Source: Proteiniphilum sp. UBA5267
Lineage (GTDB): Bacteria; Bacteroidota; Bacteroidia; Bacteroidales; Dysgonomonadaceae
Reading direction: 5' to 3'
DNA: 56,258 nt
NCBI GenBank assembly: GCA_002411515.1
Contig: DHTF01000039.1
Coordinates: forward strand, 12,317-68,574
Part shown: positions 41,867 to 48,822 of the stretch, one piece after another
How the letters are laid out: the number at the start of each line of letters is the position of its first letter
How positions within the stretch are numbered: position 1 is the stretch's first letter
Translations under genes and position numbers: made by a program
The notes under the pieces: model-generated
What the model saw: only the letters and a program-made list of their open reading frames with translations
What the model was told of the DNA's origin: nothing
Databases searched by the model: none

Positions 41867-44113
41867 ATGTCACAAAAGAAGTTATGGATTGCACTGACAG
41901 CAGTGATCGTTTTATCTTTTGCCGTATTACTCTATTACGGCAACCAGATTTATCAGCAGGCACCTCCGGTACCTGAAAAGGTGGTCGATGAGACAGGAAA
42001 CCTGTTGTTTACCGGAAGTGATATAAAGGATGGCCAGAACATCTGGCAGAGTATTGGAGGACAGGAGATCGGCACTGTCTGGGGACATGGTGCCTATGTG
42101 GCACCCGACTGGACAGCCGACTATCTTCATCGCGAGGCCCAGTTTCTGCTGGACAAGTGGTCGCAGGAGACCCATGGCGCTCCCTTCGACAAATTGACGC
42201 CTGTGGAGCAGGCTACGCTGGAGAGCAGGCTTCAGATCTTCCTGCGGGAGAACACCTACGATGCCGCTTCACGCACGCTGGTCATCACCTCTGAGCGCTA
42301 CGAAGCCTTTCTCTTCATCAAAACACACTATGCCGGCCTGTTTATGGATGATCCTTCACTCGATGAACTCCGCGACGCCTATGCCATTGCGAAGAATAGC
42401 ATCAAAACGGAGGAGCGCATGGACAAGATGTCCCAATTTTTCTTTTGGGCTTCCTGGGCTTGCGTGACCAACCGCCCCGGCGACGATATTACCTACACCC
42501 ACAACTGGCCACCCGATGAGCAGATCGGCAACGTGCCCACCAGCGACCTGATATTGTGGACCGGCTTCAGCATCATCATGCTGCTGCTCGGCATCGGCAT
42601 CATGATCTTCGTACAGGCCCGCACCCGCCAAGAGGAGTTATTGAGGCCCATGGAGGATCCCCTCATGAACCAGACTGTCACCCCATCGATGTGGGCAGTA
42701 AAGAAATACTTCTGGGTGGTGAACCTGCTCATCCTGGCACAGGTGCTGCTGGGCGTCATCACAGCCCACTACGGCGTGGAGGGTGGTGGCTTCTACGGTC
42801 TAGACATCACCGGCATCATCCCCTACTCCATCACCCGCACCTGGCATGTGCAACTGGCCATCTTCTGGATAGCCACCGCATGGCTGGCCACCGGGTTGTA
42901 TATTGCCCCCTCACTGAACGGCAAAGATCCCAAATACCAAAAGCTAGGGGTGAACGTGCTGTTTATCGCCTTGCTTATCGTGGTGGGTGGGTCGCTGATC
43001 GGACAGTGGTTTGGTGTGATGCAACGACTCGATCTGGTCAACAACTTCTGGTTCGGACATCAGGGTTATGAATATGTCGACTTGGGCCGTTTCTGGCAGC
43101 TGCTACTGATAGTAGGGCTTTTCCTGTGGCTTGCGCTGATGATCAGGCCCATTCTGCCGATCATCAAAAAGGGCACATCGGAAAAAGGACTGCTGATTCT
43201 CTTCCTCATCTCCTGTGCTGCCATTGCAATGTTCTATGCCGCCGGACTGATGTGGGGACGGACAACCAACCTCGCCGTCGCCGAATACTGGCGCTGGTGG
43301 GTTGTGCACCTCTGGGTAGAAGGATTCTTTGAGGTCTTCGCCACCGTGGTTGCCGCCTTCCTCTTTACCCGCATGGGACTACTTGGTATCCGCTCGGCCA
43401 CCAACAACGTGCTCTTTGCCACAGTCATCTTCCTCACTGGTGGTATCCTCGGCACGTTCCATCATCTCTATTTTACCGGCACACCCACGGGTGTAATGGC
43501 GGTGGGAGCCACCTTCAGTGCGCTGGAGGTAGTGCCGCTGATCCTGATCGGCTTTGAGGCCTACCACAACTACCGCATGAGCAAGTCCACCGAATGGCTC
43601 AAAGACTATAAGTGGCCCATTTTCTTTCTGCTATCCGTCTCATTCTGGAACTTCCTGGGAGCAGGCATCTTCGGTTTTATCATCAATCCCCCCATCGCAC
43701 TTTATTACATGCAAGGACTGAACACCACGCCTGTACATGGACATGCTGCCCTCTTCGGAGTATACGGCATGCTTGGAATCGGCCTCATCCTATTTGTGTT
43801 GCGCAGCATGTACCGCAAACAAAAATGGAACAACAAGCTCATTTCGTTCACCTTCTGGTCACTCAACATCGGCCTCCTGTTGATGGTGGTGTTGAGCCTT
43901 CTCCCGGTAGGGTTGATGCAGACCGTCGCCAGCGTAAACGAAGGCATGTGGTACGCTCGCTCAGCCGAGTTCATGCAGCAGCCGCTTGTCAGCTTCTTCA
44001 AGTGGATGCGTATCTTCGGTGACACCATCTTCGCCATCGGCACGCTCACCCTGTTCTGGTTTGTATACAAACTCACCATCAAAAAGAAAAAGAGACCCAC
44101 GGAAAAACCGTAG
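41867..44113 (+). CDS. norZ: Quinol-dependent nitric oxide reductase
   Basis: Single-subunit qNOR of 748 residues that reduces 2 NO to N2O with quinol electrons in the inner membrane. It has an N-terminal helix, then a large periplasmic domain (~35-210) replacing NorC (GQNIWQSIGGQEIGTVWGHG), then 12-13 membrane helices equivalent to NorB. Likely haem and FeB ligands are the His residues in TRTWHVQLAIFW, VVHLWVEGFFE, TFHHLYFTG and VHGHAALFGVYG. Glu residues in the catalytic pocket (for example VEGFFEVF) are kept. It functions in NO detoxification here, since no other denitrification gene is seen. Confidence 0.96.
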   Translation: MSQKKLWIALTAVIVLSFAVLLYYGNQIYQQAPPVPEKVVDETGNLLFTGSDIKDGQNIWQSIGGQEIGTVWGHGAYVAPDWTADYLHREAQFLLDKWSQETHGAPFDKLTPVEQATLESRLQIFLRENTYDAASRTLVITSERYEAFLFIKTHYAGLFMDDPSLDELRDAYAIAKNSIKTEERMDKMSQFFFWASWACVTNRPGDDITYTHNWPPDEQIGNVPTSDLILWTGFSIIMLLLGIGIMIFVQARTRQEELLRPMEDPLMNQTVTPSMWAVKKYFWVVNLLILAQVLLGVITAHYGVEGGGFYGLDITGIIPYSITRTWHVQLAIFWIATAWLATGLYIAPSLNGKDPKYQKLGVNVLFIALLIVVGGSLIGQWFGVMQRLDLVNNFWFGHQGYEYVDLGRFWQLLLIVGLFLWLALMIRPILPIIKKGTSEKGLLILFLISCAAIAMFYAAGLMWGRTTNLAVAEYWRWWVVHLWVEGFFEVFATVVAAFLFTRMGLLGIRSATNNVLFATVIFLTGGILGTFHHLYFTGTPTGVMAVGATFSALEVVPLILIGFEAYHNYRMSKSTEWLKDYKWPIFFLLSVSFWNFLGAGIFGFIINPPIALYYMQGLNTTPVHGHAALFGVYGMLGIGLILFVLRSMYRKQKWNNKLISFTFWSLNIGLLLMVVLSLLPVGLMQTVASVNEGMWYARSAEFMQQPLVSFFKWMRIFGDTIFAIGTLTLFWFVYKLTIKKKKRPTEKP

Positions 44114-44135
44114 GCACTTTACAATCATTCACCCC

Positions 44136-44174
44136 GGGTGCTGCTGTCGCAGCAAATCCCTGCCGACAGCACCC
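44136..44174 (+). other. Intercistronic hairpin between norZ and the RIC gene
   Basis: GGGTGCTGCTGTCG (44136-44149) pairs with CGACAGCACCC (44164-44174) with one three-base bulge. It lies in the 80-base gap, ends 19 bases before the next start codon and has no T-run, so it looks like an mRNA processing, stability or translation-control element rather than a terminator. Confidence 0.6.
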
Positions 44175-44193
44175 CTTCAAATTCCTCAGTATT

Positions 44194-44919
44194 ATGGACA
44201 TCAACAACCAAAGCATCGTCGGAAAAATTGTGGCGGAGAACTACAAGGCCGCTTCTATTTTCAAAAAATACCGCATCGATTTCTGCTGCAATGGCAACAG
44301 AACCATTGCCGATGCAAGTCGTGACAAAAGTCTGGACGAAGGAATGCTCATCGAGGAGCTGCTCTCCGTGGTAAACAAACAGGAGGGCGGCGAGATCGAC
44401 TTCAAAGCGTTTCCTCTCGACCTGCTGGCCGACTACATTGAAAAAACGCACCATCGCTACATCGAAACCAAGATCCCCGAGATCACTCCTTATCTGAATA
44501 AGATTGTCCGGGTACACGGGGAACGTCATCCTGAGCTGGCTGTCGTGGAAAAACTATTTCTCGAGTCGGCGGGCGACCTCACGGCACACCTCCGAAAGGA
44601 GGAGCTGATGCTTTTTCCGCATATCAGGCAACTGGTAAAAACGCAACTCTCTAAGGAAAAGCTTCCTGAGACCAAAAGAGGCACGGCAACAGCCATGGTT
44701 CACCAGATGGAGCACGAGCACGAGGCAGAAGGAGAGCGTTTCAGCATCATCAGCGAGCTCACTGGCGACTATGCACCTCCCGAAGATGCCTGCAACACCT
44801 ATCGGGTGACACTGAGCCTGCTGAAAGAATTCGAGGAGGATCTGCACCGGCATATCCACCTTGAAAACAACATTCTTTTCCCGAAATCCATTGCTCTGGA
44901 AGAAACATTAACAGCATGA
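44194..44919 (+). CDS. Iron-sulfur cluster repair di-iron protein (RIC/ScdA/YtfE family)
   Basis: Cytosolic protein of 241 residues that restores Fe-S clusters damaged by nitric oxide or oxidants. The N-terminal ScdA_N (DUF542) domain carries the CC pair (C31, C32) in RIDFCCNGN. The hemerythrin-like domain supplies di-iron ligands: His and Glu in KTHHRYIE, VHGERHPEL, HLRKEELMLFPHI, HQMEHEHEAE and DLHRHIHLENNILFP. It is third gene of the NO-response operon and ends in a strong terminator. Confidence 0.95.
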   Translation: MDINNQSIVGKIVAENYKAASIFKKYRIDFCCNGNRTIADASRDKSLDEGMLIEELLSVVNKQEGGEIDFKAFPLDLLADYIEKTHHRYIETKIPEITPYLNKIVRVHGERHPELAVVEKLFLESAGDLTAHLRKEELMLFPHIRQLVKTQLSKEKLPETKRGTATAMVHQMEHEHEAEGERFSIISELTGDYAPPEDACNTYRVTLSLLKEFEEDLHRHIHLENNILFPKSIALEETLTA

Positions 44920-44942
44920 TATAAAAAATCTTCCAAACTGGA

Positions 44943-44969
44943 GAAGCGGCAATTTTTGCCGCTTCTTTT
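44943..44969 (+). terminator. Intrinsic terminator of the NO-response operon
   Basis: GAAGCGGCA (44943-44951) and TGCCGCTTC (44957-44965) form a perfect 9-bp stem with a 5-base loop, followed by TTTT (44966-44969). It ends two bases before the -7 box of the next gene. Confidence 0.92.
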
Positions 44970-44970
44970 G

Positions 44971-44978
44971 TATCTTTG
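44971..44978 (+). promoter_or_regulatory. Probable -7 box for the thiamine pyrophosphokinase gene
   Basis: TATCTTTG at 44971-44978 is a consensus -7 element 23 bases before the start codon. The expected -33 position falls inside the preceding terminator stem, and a TTTG there (44955-44958) is only 12 bases away, so the promoter is incomplete by consensus. Confidence 0.45.
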
Positions 44979-45001
44979 CCCCGTTCATACACAGAAACCC
45001 T

Positions 45002-45628
45002 ATGGAAAATTTGCCTGCAGTGCCCACGGTCATCCTTGCCAACGGTCGCTTTCCCGATCACGCTCTGCCGCTTTCTCTCATTGAAGAAGCGGACTATCTT
45101 GTCTGCACCGACGGTGCGGCCAACGACTTCATCGCCCGTGGTGGCAAGCCCGATGCGATTGTAGGCGACTGCGACTCCATCTCCGCGGAGAACAAACTTC
45201 TTTATGCGCACATCCTGCATTCCAATGCCGATCAGGAGAGCAACGACCTCACCAAGTCGGTACAATTCTGCATACAAAACGGACGAAGAGAGATTGCAAT
45301 TGTAGGGGGCACCGGTTACCGCGAGGACCACACTTTGGGAAATATCTCACTGTTAGCCGACTATATGGAGGAAGCCACGGTGATGATGGTGACCAATTAT
45401 GGTGTCTTTACTCCCATGCGGGGCACCGTTGAATTTTCCAGCCACAGGGGGCAGCAGGTCTCCCTCTTCCCCATTGACTCTGCCGCCGTGACCACGCACA
45501 ACCTGAAATACCCCCTCACCAAACGGATACTGACCAACTGGTGGCAGGGCACCCTCAACGAGTCGCTTGGCGACCGCTTCACGGTGGAGTCATCCGGGAG
45601 GGTGATTGTTTTCCGGGTCTATGGATGA
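45002..45628 (+). CDS. thiN: Thiamine pyrophosphokinase
   Basis: Converts thiamine plus ATP to thiamine pyrophosphate in the cytosol. It has 208 residues. The catalytic domain begins VILANGRFPDHALPL, with CTDGAANDFIARGGKPDAIVG continuing into GDCDS (conserved Asp residues for Mg-ATP) and ESNDLTKSVQF. GGTGYREDHTLGN is the second family signature, and the C-terminal beta-sandwich thiamine-binding domain follows. In many Bacteroidota this gene directly follows pnuT under the TPP riboswitch; here it is 10 kb downstream and has no aptamer of its own, so its expression should not be repressed by TPP through a riboswitch. Confidence 0.94.
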   Translation: MENLPAVPTVILANGRFPDHALPLSLIEEADYLVCTDGAANDFIARGGKPDAIVGDCDSISAENKLLYAHILHSNADQESNDLTKSVQFCIQNGRREIAIVGGTGYREDHTLGNISLLADYMEEATVMMVTNYGVFTPMRGTVEFSSHRGQQVSLFPIDSAAVTTHNLKYPLTKRILTNWWQGTLNESLGDRFTVESSGRVIVFRVYG

Positions 45629-45654
45629 GAGGATGCTGACAGAATAATGACTTA

Positions 45655-45720
45655 ATGCTGACTGGTTGCTGACCGGTTGTGACCTACTACTGACCTGCTA
45701 CTGACCTACTACTGACCTGC
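45655..45720. repeat. Tandem repeat, 11-base unit, six copies
   Basis: The units ATGCTGACTGG, TTGCTGACCGG, TTGTGACCTAC, TACTGACCTGC, TACTGACCTAC and TACTGACCTGC run without gaps from 45655 to 45720. The last three are nearly identical and the first are degraded. The array occupies the gap between the convergent thiN and recO genes. Confidence 0.9.
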
Positions 45721-45747
45721 TGTGCCAGACAGTAGCTTGATGTTCTT

Positions 45748-46470
45748 TCAAGCCAGCTCACGCAGGATGTCGACAGATTTCAGTACCGGAAAGTCATAGA
45801 TATGCAACCGGTAAAAGTCGAGTAGGTAATCCAGAATCCTATTACGGTCGTTGCGCGACAGACGAAAGAGATGCATGTTGCCGTAATTCATGCGCCGGAG
45901 GAGCACCAGGAAATCGCTCTCGCGACTGTTCAGATAGTGGCTATGCATCGGCATGTGCTGCACAAACTCCCCCTGCATCAGATCAAAAAAACGGTGTTTC
46001 CCGTTCCACTCCACATTCGGATAAATACCCATGAAGCGGGTCAGTCCAAACAAGAACGCCAGGTGAAAGTTGCCCAGCCCCCTCTCGGTGGCCTCCAGCG
46101 TCTCTATTGAGTTCTTCACAAAGAAGTAGGTAGGTTCATTGTTCCCCGACTCACGGAGCACACGCGACAGGAACTCCGAAAGGAAGAAGGCCAGCGACAC
46201 CTTACTCATGTGAGAGCAGAGATCCTGCAGCGGGAACTGCCTTTCCGCCTCCTTCAACCGGTGCAGGTCCCGCAGCGGCAGGTGCTCCACCTCCAGGTTC
46301 AACACCGACAGCGGGAAGAAAAGCGAGGTTTTTATTTTCGCCTTTTTGCCATGCGCGCGGGGAAGCAGGTAAGAGACCCTGCCAAAGTCGCGGGTAAACA
46401 CCTGCGCGATGCTATAGATGTCGTTGTAAGGCGAAGTGCCCAACACAATGCCTTCGGTTTTGTGGAGCAT
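45748..46470 (-). CDS. recO: DNA repair protein RecO
   Basis: Recombination mediator that loads RecA on SSB-coated single-stranded DNA with RecF and RecR. It has 240 residues. The N-terminal OB fold reads MLHKTEGIVLGTSPYNDIYSI...FTRDFGRVSYLLPRAHG, followed by the helical domain. The usual zinc-binding cysteines near residues 150-180 are absent, as in many Bacteroidota RecO proteins (the corresponding region reads NVEWNGKHRFFDL). It is monocistronic between two repeat/terminator regions. Confidence 0.93.
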   Translation of the reverse strand: MLHKTEGIVLGTSPYNDIYSIAQVFTRDFGRVSYLLPRAHGKKAKIKTSLFFPLSVLNLEVEHLPLRDLHRLKEAERQFPLQDLCSHMSKVSLAFFLSEFLSRVLRESGNNEPTYFFVKNSIETLEATERGLGNFHLAFLFGLTRFMGIYPNVEWNGKHRFFDLMQGEFVQHMPMHSHYLNSRESDFLVLLRRMNYGNMHLFRLSRNDRNRILDYLLDFYRLHIYDFPVLKSVDILRELA

Positions 46471-46507
46471 GATGCTGTTTTACGCTGTGTAAGATAGAAT
46501 AACAACA

Positions 46508-46539
46508 CAAAAATAGAAAAAATGAAGAAGAAAGGCAAG
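46508..46539 (-). promoter_or_regulatory. Promoter of recO
   Basis: On the minus strand CTTG (46539-46536), a 20-base spacer and TATTTTTG (46515-46508). The -7 box matches the consensus and the -33 box has one mismatch. It lies 38 bases before the recO start codon. Confidence 0.65.
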
Positions 46540-46574
46540 AAACGAAGACAGTTCCACTGGTAGGGGCTAAGCAC

Positions 46575-46608
46575 AAAAAAACTCCGGCAAATATGCCGGA
46601 GTTTTTTT
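46575..46608. terminator. Bidirectional intrinsic terminator downstream of rplS
   Basis: ACTCCGGCA (46581-46589) and TGCCGGAGT (46594-46602) form a 9-bp stem with a 4-base loop, flanked by runs of A and T that extend the pairing and give a T-run on either strand. It ends rplS on the minus strand. Confidence 0.92.
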
Positions 46609-46627
46609 ATCTCTTCTGCAATGCTGC

Positions 46628-46978
46628 TTAATACATTTTTTTCTTGATGCGGGCAGCTTTTCCACGCAGGCTTCGCAGGTAATAAAGTTTTGTTCTGCGC
46701 ACCTTTCCTGCACTGTTGAGCGTAATGTCTTCAATGAAGGGGGAATTCATGGGGAAAATACGTTCCACACCGATGTTATCCGACATCTTGCGCACGGTGA
46801 AACGCTTTGCGTCTCCGTGACCGGAAATCTTGATCACCACCCCGCGATACTGCTGTATACGCTCCTTGTTACCTTCCGCAATGCGATAAGCAACCGTGAT
46901 GGTATCGCCACTCCTAAAAGCAGGAAACTCCTTCTTTTCTTTTGCGAAAGCGGCTTCTGCAATTTTTAATAAATCCAT
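46628..46978 (-). CDS. rplS: 50S ribosomal protein L19
   Basis: Ribosomal protein bL19, 116 residues, located at the 30S-50S interface. It has [22 protein letters not shown], the family signature [13 protein letters not shown] and the basic C-terminus [12 protein letters not shown]. It is transcribed alone. A -7 box, TACCTTTG on the minus strand at 47071-47064, predicts a leader of about 80 bases. Confidence 0.97.
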   Translation of the reverse strand: MDLLKIAEAAFAKEKKEFPAFRSGDTITVAYRIAEGNKERIQQYRGVVIKISGHGDAKRFTVRKMSDNIGVERIFPMNSPFIEDITLNSAGKVRRTKLYYLRSLRGKAARIKKKMY

Positions 46979-47131
46979 CTTTTCTAAAGCTTTATGTTAA
47001 TAATTAACCTGTTTGAACGCAATATGCCGATAACGTGCCGACAGAGATTACGCAAAGCGGATGCAAAGGTAACAATTATTCCCAAAACTACCACACAAAA
47101 ATATTATTTAATGTTTATTTATGAAGCCCTT

Positions 47132-47163
47132 ATTGTCTGTCCCGGTAAAAATAGTTATTTTTG
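47132..47163 (+). promoter_or_regulatory. Probable promoter for the split 5'-nucleotidase operon
   Basis: ATTG (47132-47135), a 20-base spacer and TATTTTTG (47156-47163), with one mismatch in the -33 box. It precedes the lipoprotein start at 47202 by about 40 bases. Confidence 0.5.
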
Positions 47164-47201
47164 GCTTTCTAAAAGGGTTCAGGCTTTCATATCTACACAA
47201 C

Positions 47202-47954
47202 ATGCAAAGAAAAATCATTCCGGTTGTCTGTCTGGCAATTTTGCTGCTTTCCTGTAAACAACCTTATAACGTGACCCATATATCGGGTACCATTGTAGCA
47301 ATGGATGCTACGTACGATGCACATCCTCATCCACAGATGCAGGCTCTGGTGCAGTCCTACAAGACGGGTCTCGACCGGGAGATGAATGTGGTGATCGGGC
47401 ACTCGGCACAATTTATGGACTACAAGCGACCGGAGAGCCTGCTCACCAACCTCACCTCCGACGTGATGAAAGCCTATGGCGACGAGCATCTGCCCCAGGG
47501 TGCCGATGTGGGAGTGATGAATGTACATGGCCACAGGGCCACTCTGCCCAAGGGTAAGATCACCGTGGGCAACCTGTACGAGATCTATTCGTTCGACAAC
47601 GCCATCACCTTCCTGAAGCTGAAGGGAAGCGATCTGAAAAAAATATTCGATGCCTATGCCCGCATTGGCGGTGCCGGCATCTCCTCGAATGTGAAGCTTG
47701 TGGCCCGTGAGGGAAAAGTACAAAGTGTCACCCTCGATGGCAAACCCATCGACGAGGAAAAAGTCTACCAGGTGGTCACACTCGATTATCTCGCTGAAGG
47801 CAACGACAACATGTCTGCCTTCCGCAATGCACTCTCCCGCACAGATACTGGTGTCACACTGCGTGACATCATGATAGACCACGTCAAAGAACAAACACGC
47901 CGCGGCAATGAGGTCGTCTCCACCCTCGACGGGCGCATCATCATTCACAAATAA
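47202..47954 (+). CDS. 5'-nucleotidase C-terminal-domain lipoprotein
   Basis: Stand-alone equivalent of the C-terminal substrate-binding domain of UshA-type 5'-nucleotidases, 250 residues. The ATG at 47202 is chosen because it gives a lipoprotein signal ending LAILLLSC; starts upstream extend it pointlessly. Domain landmarks are GADVGVMNVHGHRATLPKG, ITVGNLYEIYSFDNAI (nucleoside-stacking region) and VVTLDYLAEGNDNM. The catalytic metallophosphatase half is a separate protein encoded 12 bases downstream. The two halves probably act together in the periplasm on nucleotides or nucleotide-sugars, with the lipid anchor on this half. Confidence 0.88.
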   Translation: MQRKIIPVVCLAILLLSCKQPYNVTHISGTIVAMDATYDAHPHPQMQALVQSYKTGLDREMNVVIGHSAQFMDYKRPESLLTNLTSDVMKAYGDEHLPQGADVGVMNVHGHRATLPKGKITVGNLYEIYSFDNAITFLKLKGSDLKKIFDAYARIGGAGISSNVKLVAREGKVQSVTLDGKPIDEEKVYQVVTLDYLAEGNDNMSAFRNALSRTDTGVTLRDIMIDHVKEQTRRGNEVVSTLDGRIIIHK

Positions 47955-47966
47955 CACCCATTTCCG

Positions 47967-48797
47967 ATGAACAGAATGCTTTCCTGCCTGGTGGTCACCC
48001 TCTTCATTCTTTGCCACACGACACTCACAGCACAAGAGGCGCTGGTAATCCTGCACACAAACGACACCCACAGTCGCATTGAACCCCTTCCTCCAACCGA
48101 CAGGTCGGCACCCGACCTAGGTGGTGTTGTCCGTCGTGCAACCTATATCAATCAGGTGCGCGAGGAGAACAAGCAGGTGCTCCTGTTCGATGCAGGTGAC
48201 TTCCTGCAGGGCACCCCTTACTTCAACCTTTTCAAGGGAGAGGTGGAAGTGAAGGCGATGAACATGATGCGCTACGATGCAGTCACGTTGGGTAATCATG
48301 AATTTGACTATGGCCTGAAAGTGCTGGAGAAGGTGGTCCGGCTGGCCACCTTTCCCTTCGTGTCGAGCAACTACGATTTTTCCGATACCCCCCTTGCCGG
48401 CCTCATTAAGCCCTACCTGATCCTGAAGAAAGGAAAATTGCGCATCGGTGTCATTGGCCTCAACATTCAGCCGAGGGGACTCATTGCCACGGCCAATTAT
48501 GAAGGGATGAAATACAACGATCCGATAAAGACGGCCAACGAACTGGCCTCCAAGTTGCGTCGGGAGTACAAGTGCGACCTGGTCGTCTGCCTCTCTCACC
48601 TGGGGTATGAAAAAGACCTCAACCTGGCCGAATCGTCCCGCCACATCGACCTCATCATTGGCGGTCACAGTCACACTTACCTGCAAGAGCCGACGGAGCG
48701 CCTAAACCTGGACAACAAGCCGGTGACGATTTACCAGACTAACGGTCGCGGGGCGTATGCAGGCAGAATGGATCTCACTCTGGAGCAGATGAAATGA
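47967..48797 (+). CDS. Periplasmic metallophosphatase (5'-nucleotidase catalytic domain)
   Basis: Binuclear-metal phosphoesterase of 276 residues with a Sec signal peptide (MNRMLSCLVVTLFILCHTTL). Metal ligands are readable in ILHTNDTHSRIEP, DAGDFLQGTP, LGNHEFDYG, LSHLGYEKD and IGGHSHTYL, the complete calcineurin-like set of UshA. It ends after the catalytic domain without the C-terminal nucleotide-binding domain, which the preceding gene supplies. The order C-terminal half, then catalytic half is the reverse of the fused enzyme. Confidence 0.92.
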   Translation: MNRMLSCLVVTLFILCHTTLTAQEALVILHTNDTHSRIEPLPPTDRSAPDLGGVVRRATYINQVREENKQVLLFDAGDFLQGTPYFNLFKGEVEVKAMNMMRYDAVTLGNHEFDYGLKVLEKVVRLATFPFVSSNYDFSDTPLAGLIKPYLILKKGKLRIGVIGLNIQPRGLIATANYEGMKYNDPIKTANELASKLRREYKCDLVVCLSHLGYEKDLNLAESSRHIDLIIGGHSHTYLQEPTERLNLDNKPVTIYQTNGRGAYAGRMDLTLEQMK

Positions 48798-48822
48798 GCA
48801 AGTGAAAAGGGAGAAAGACAAC

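Noticed and set aside
46522..46563. Tiny plus-strand frame encoding a 13-residue basic peptide (MKKKGKKRRQFHW) just before a terminator
   Set aside because: It overlaps the recO promoter in antisense and has no promoter of its own. Lys codons from an A-rich stretch explain it, and nothing shows it is translated.
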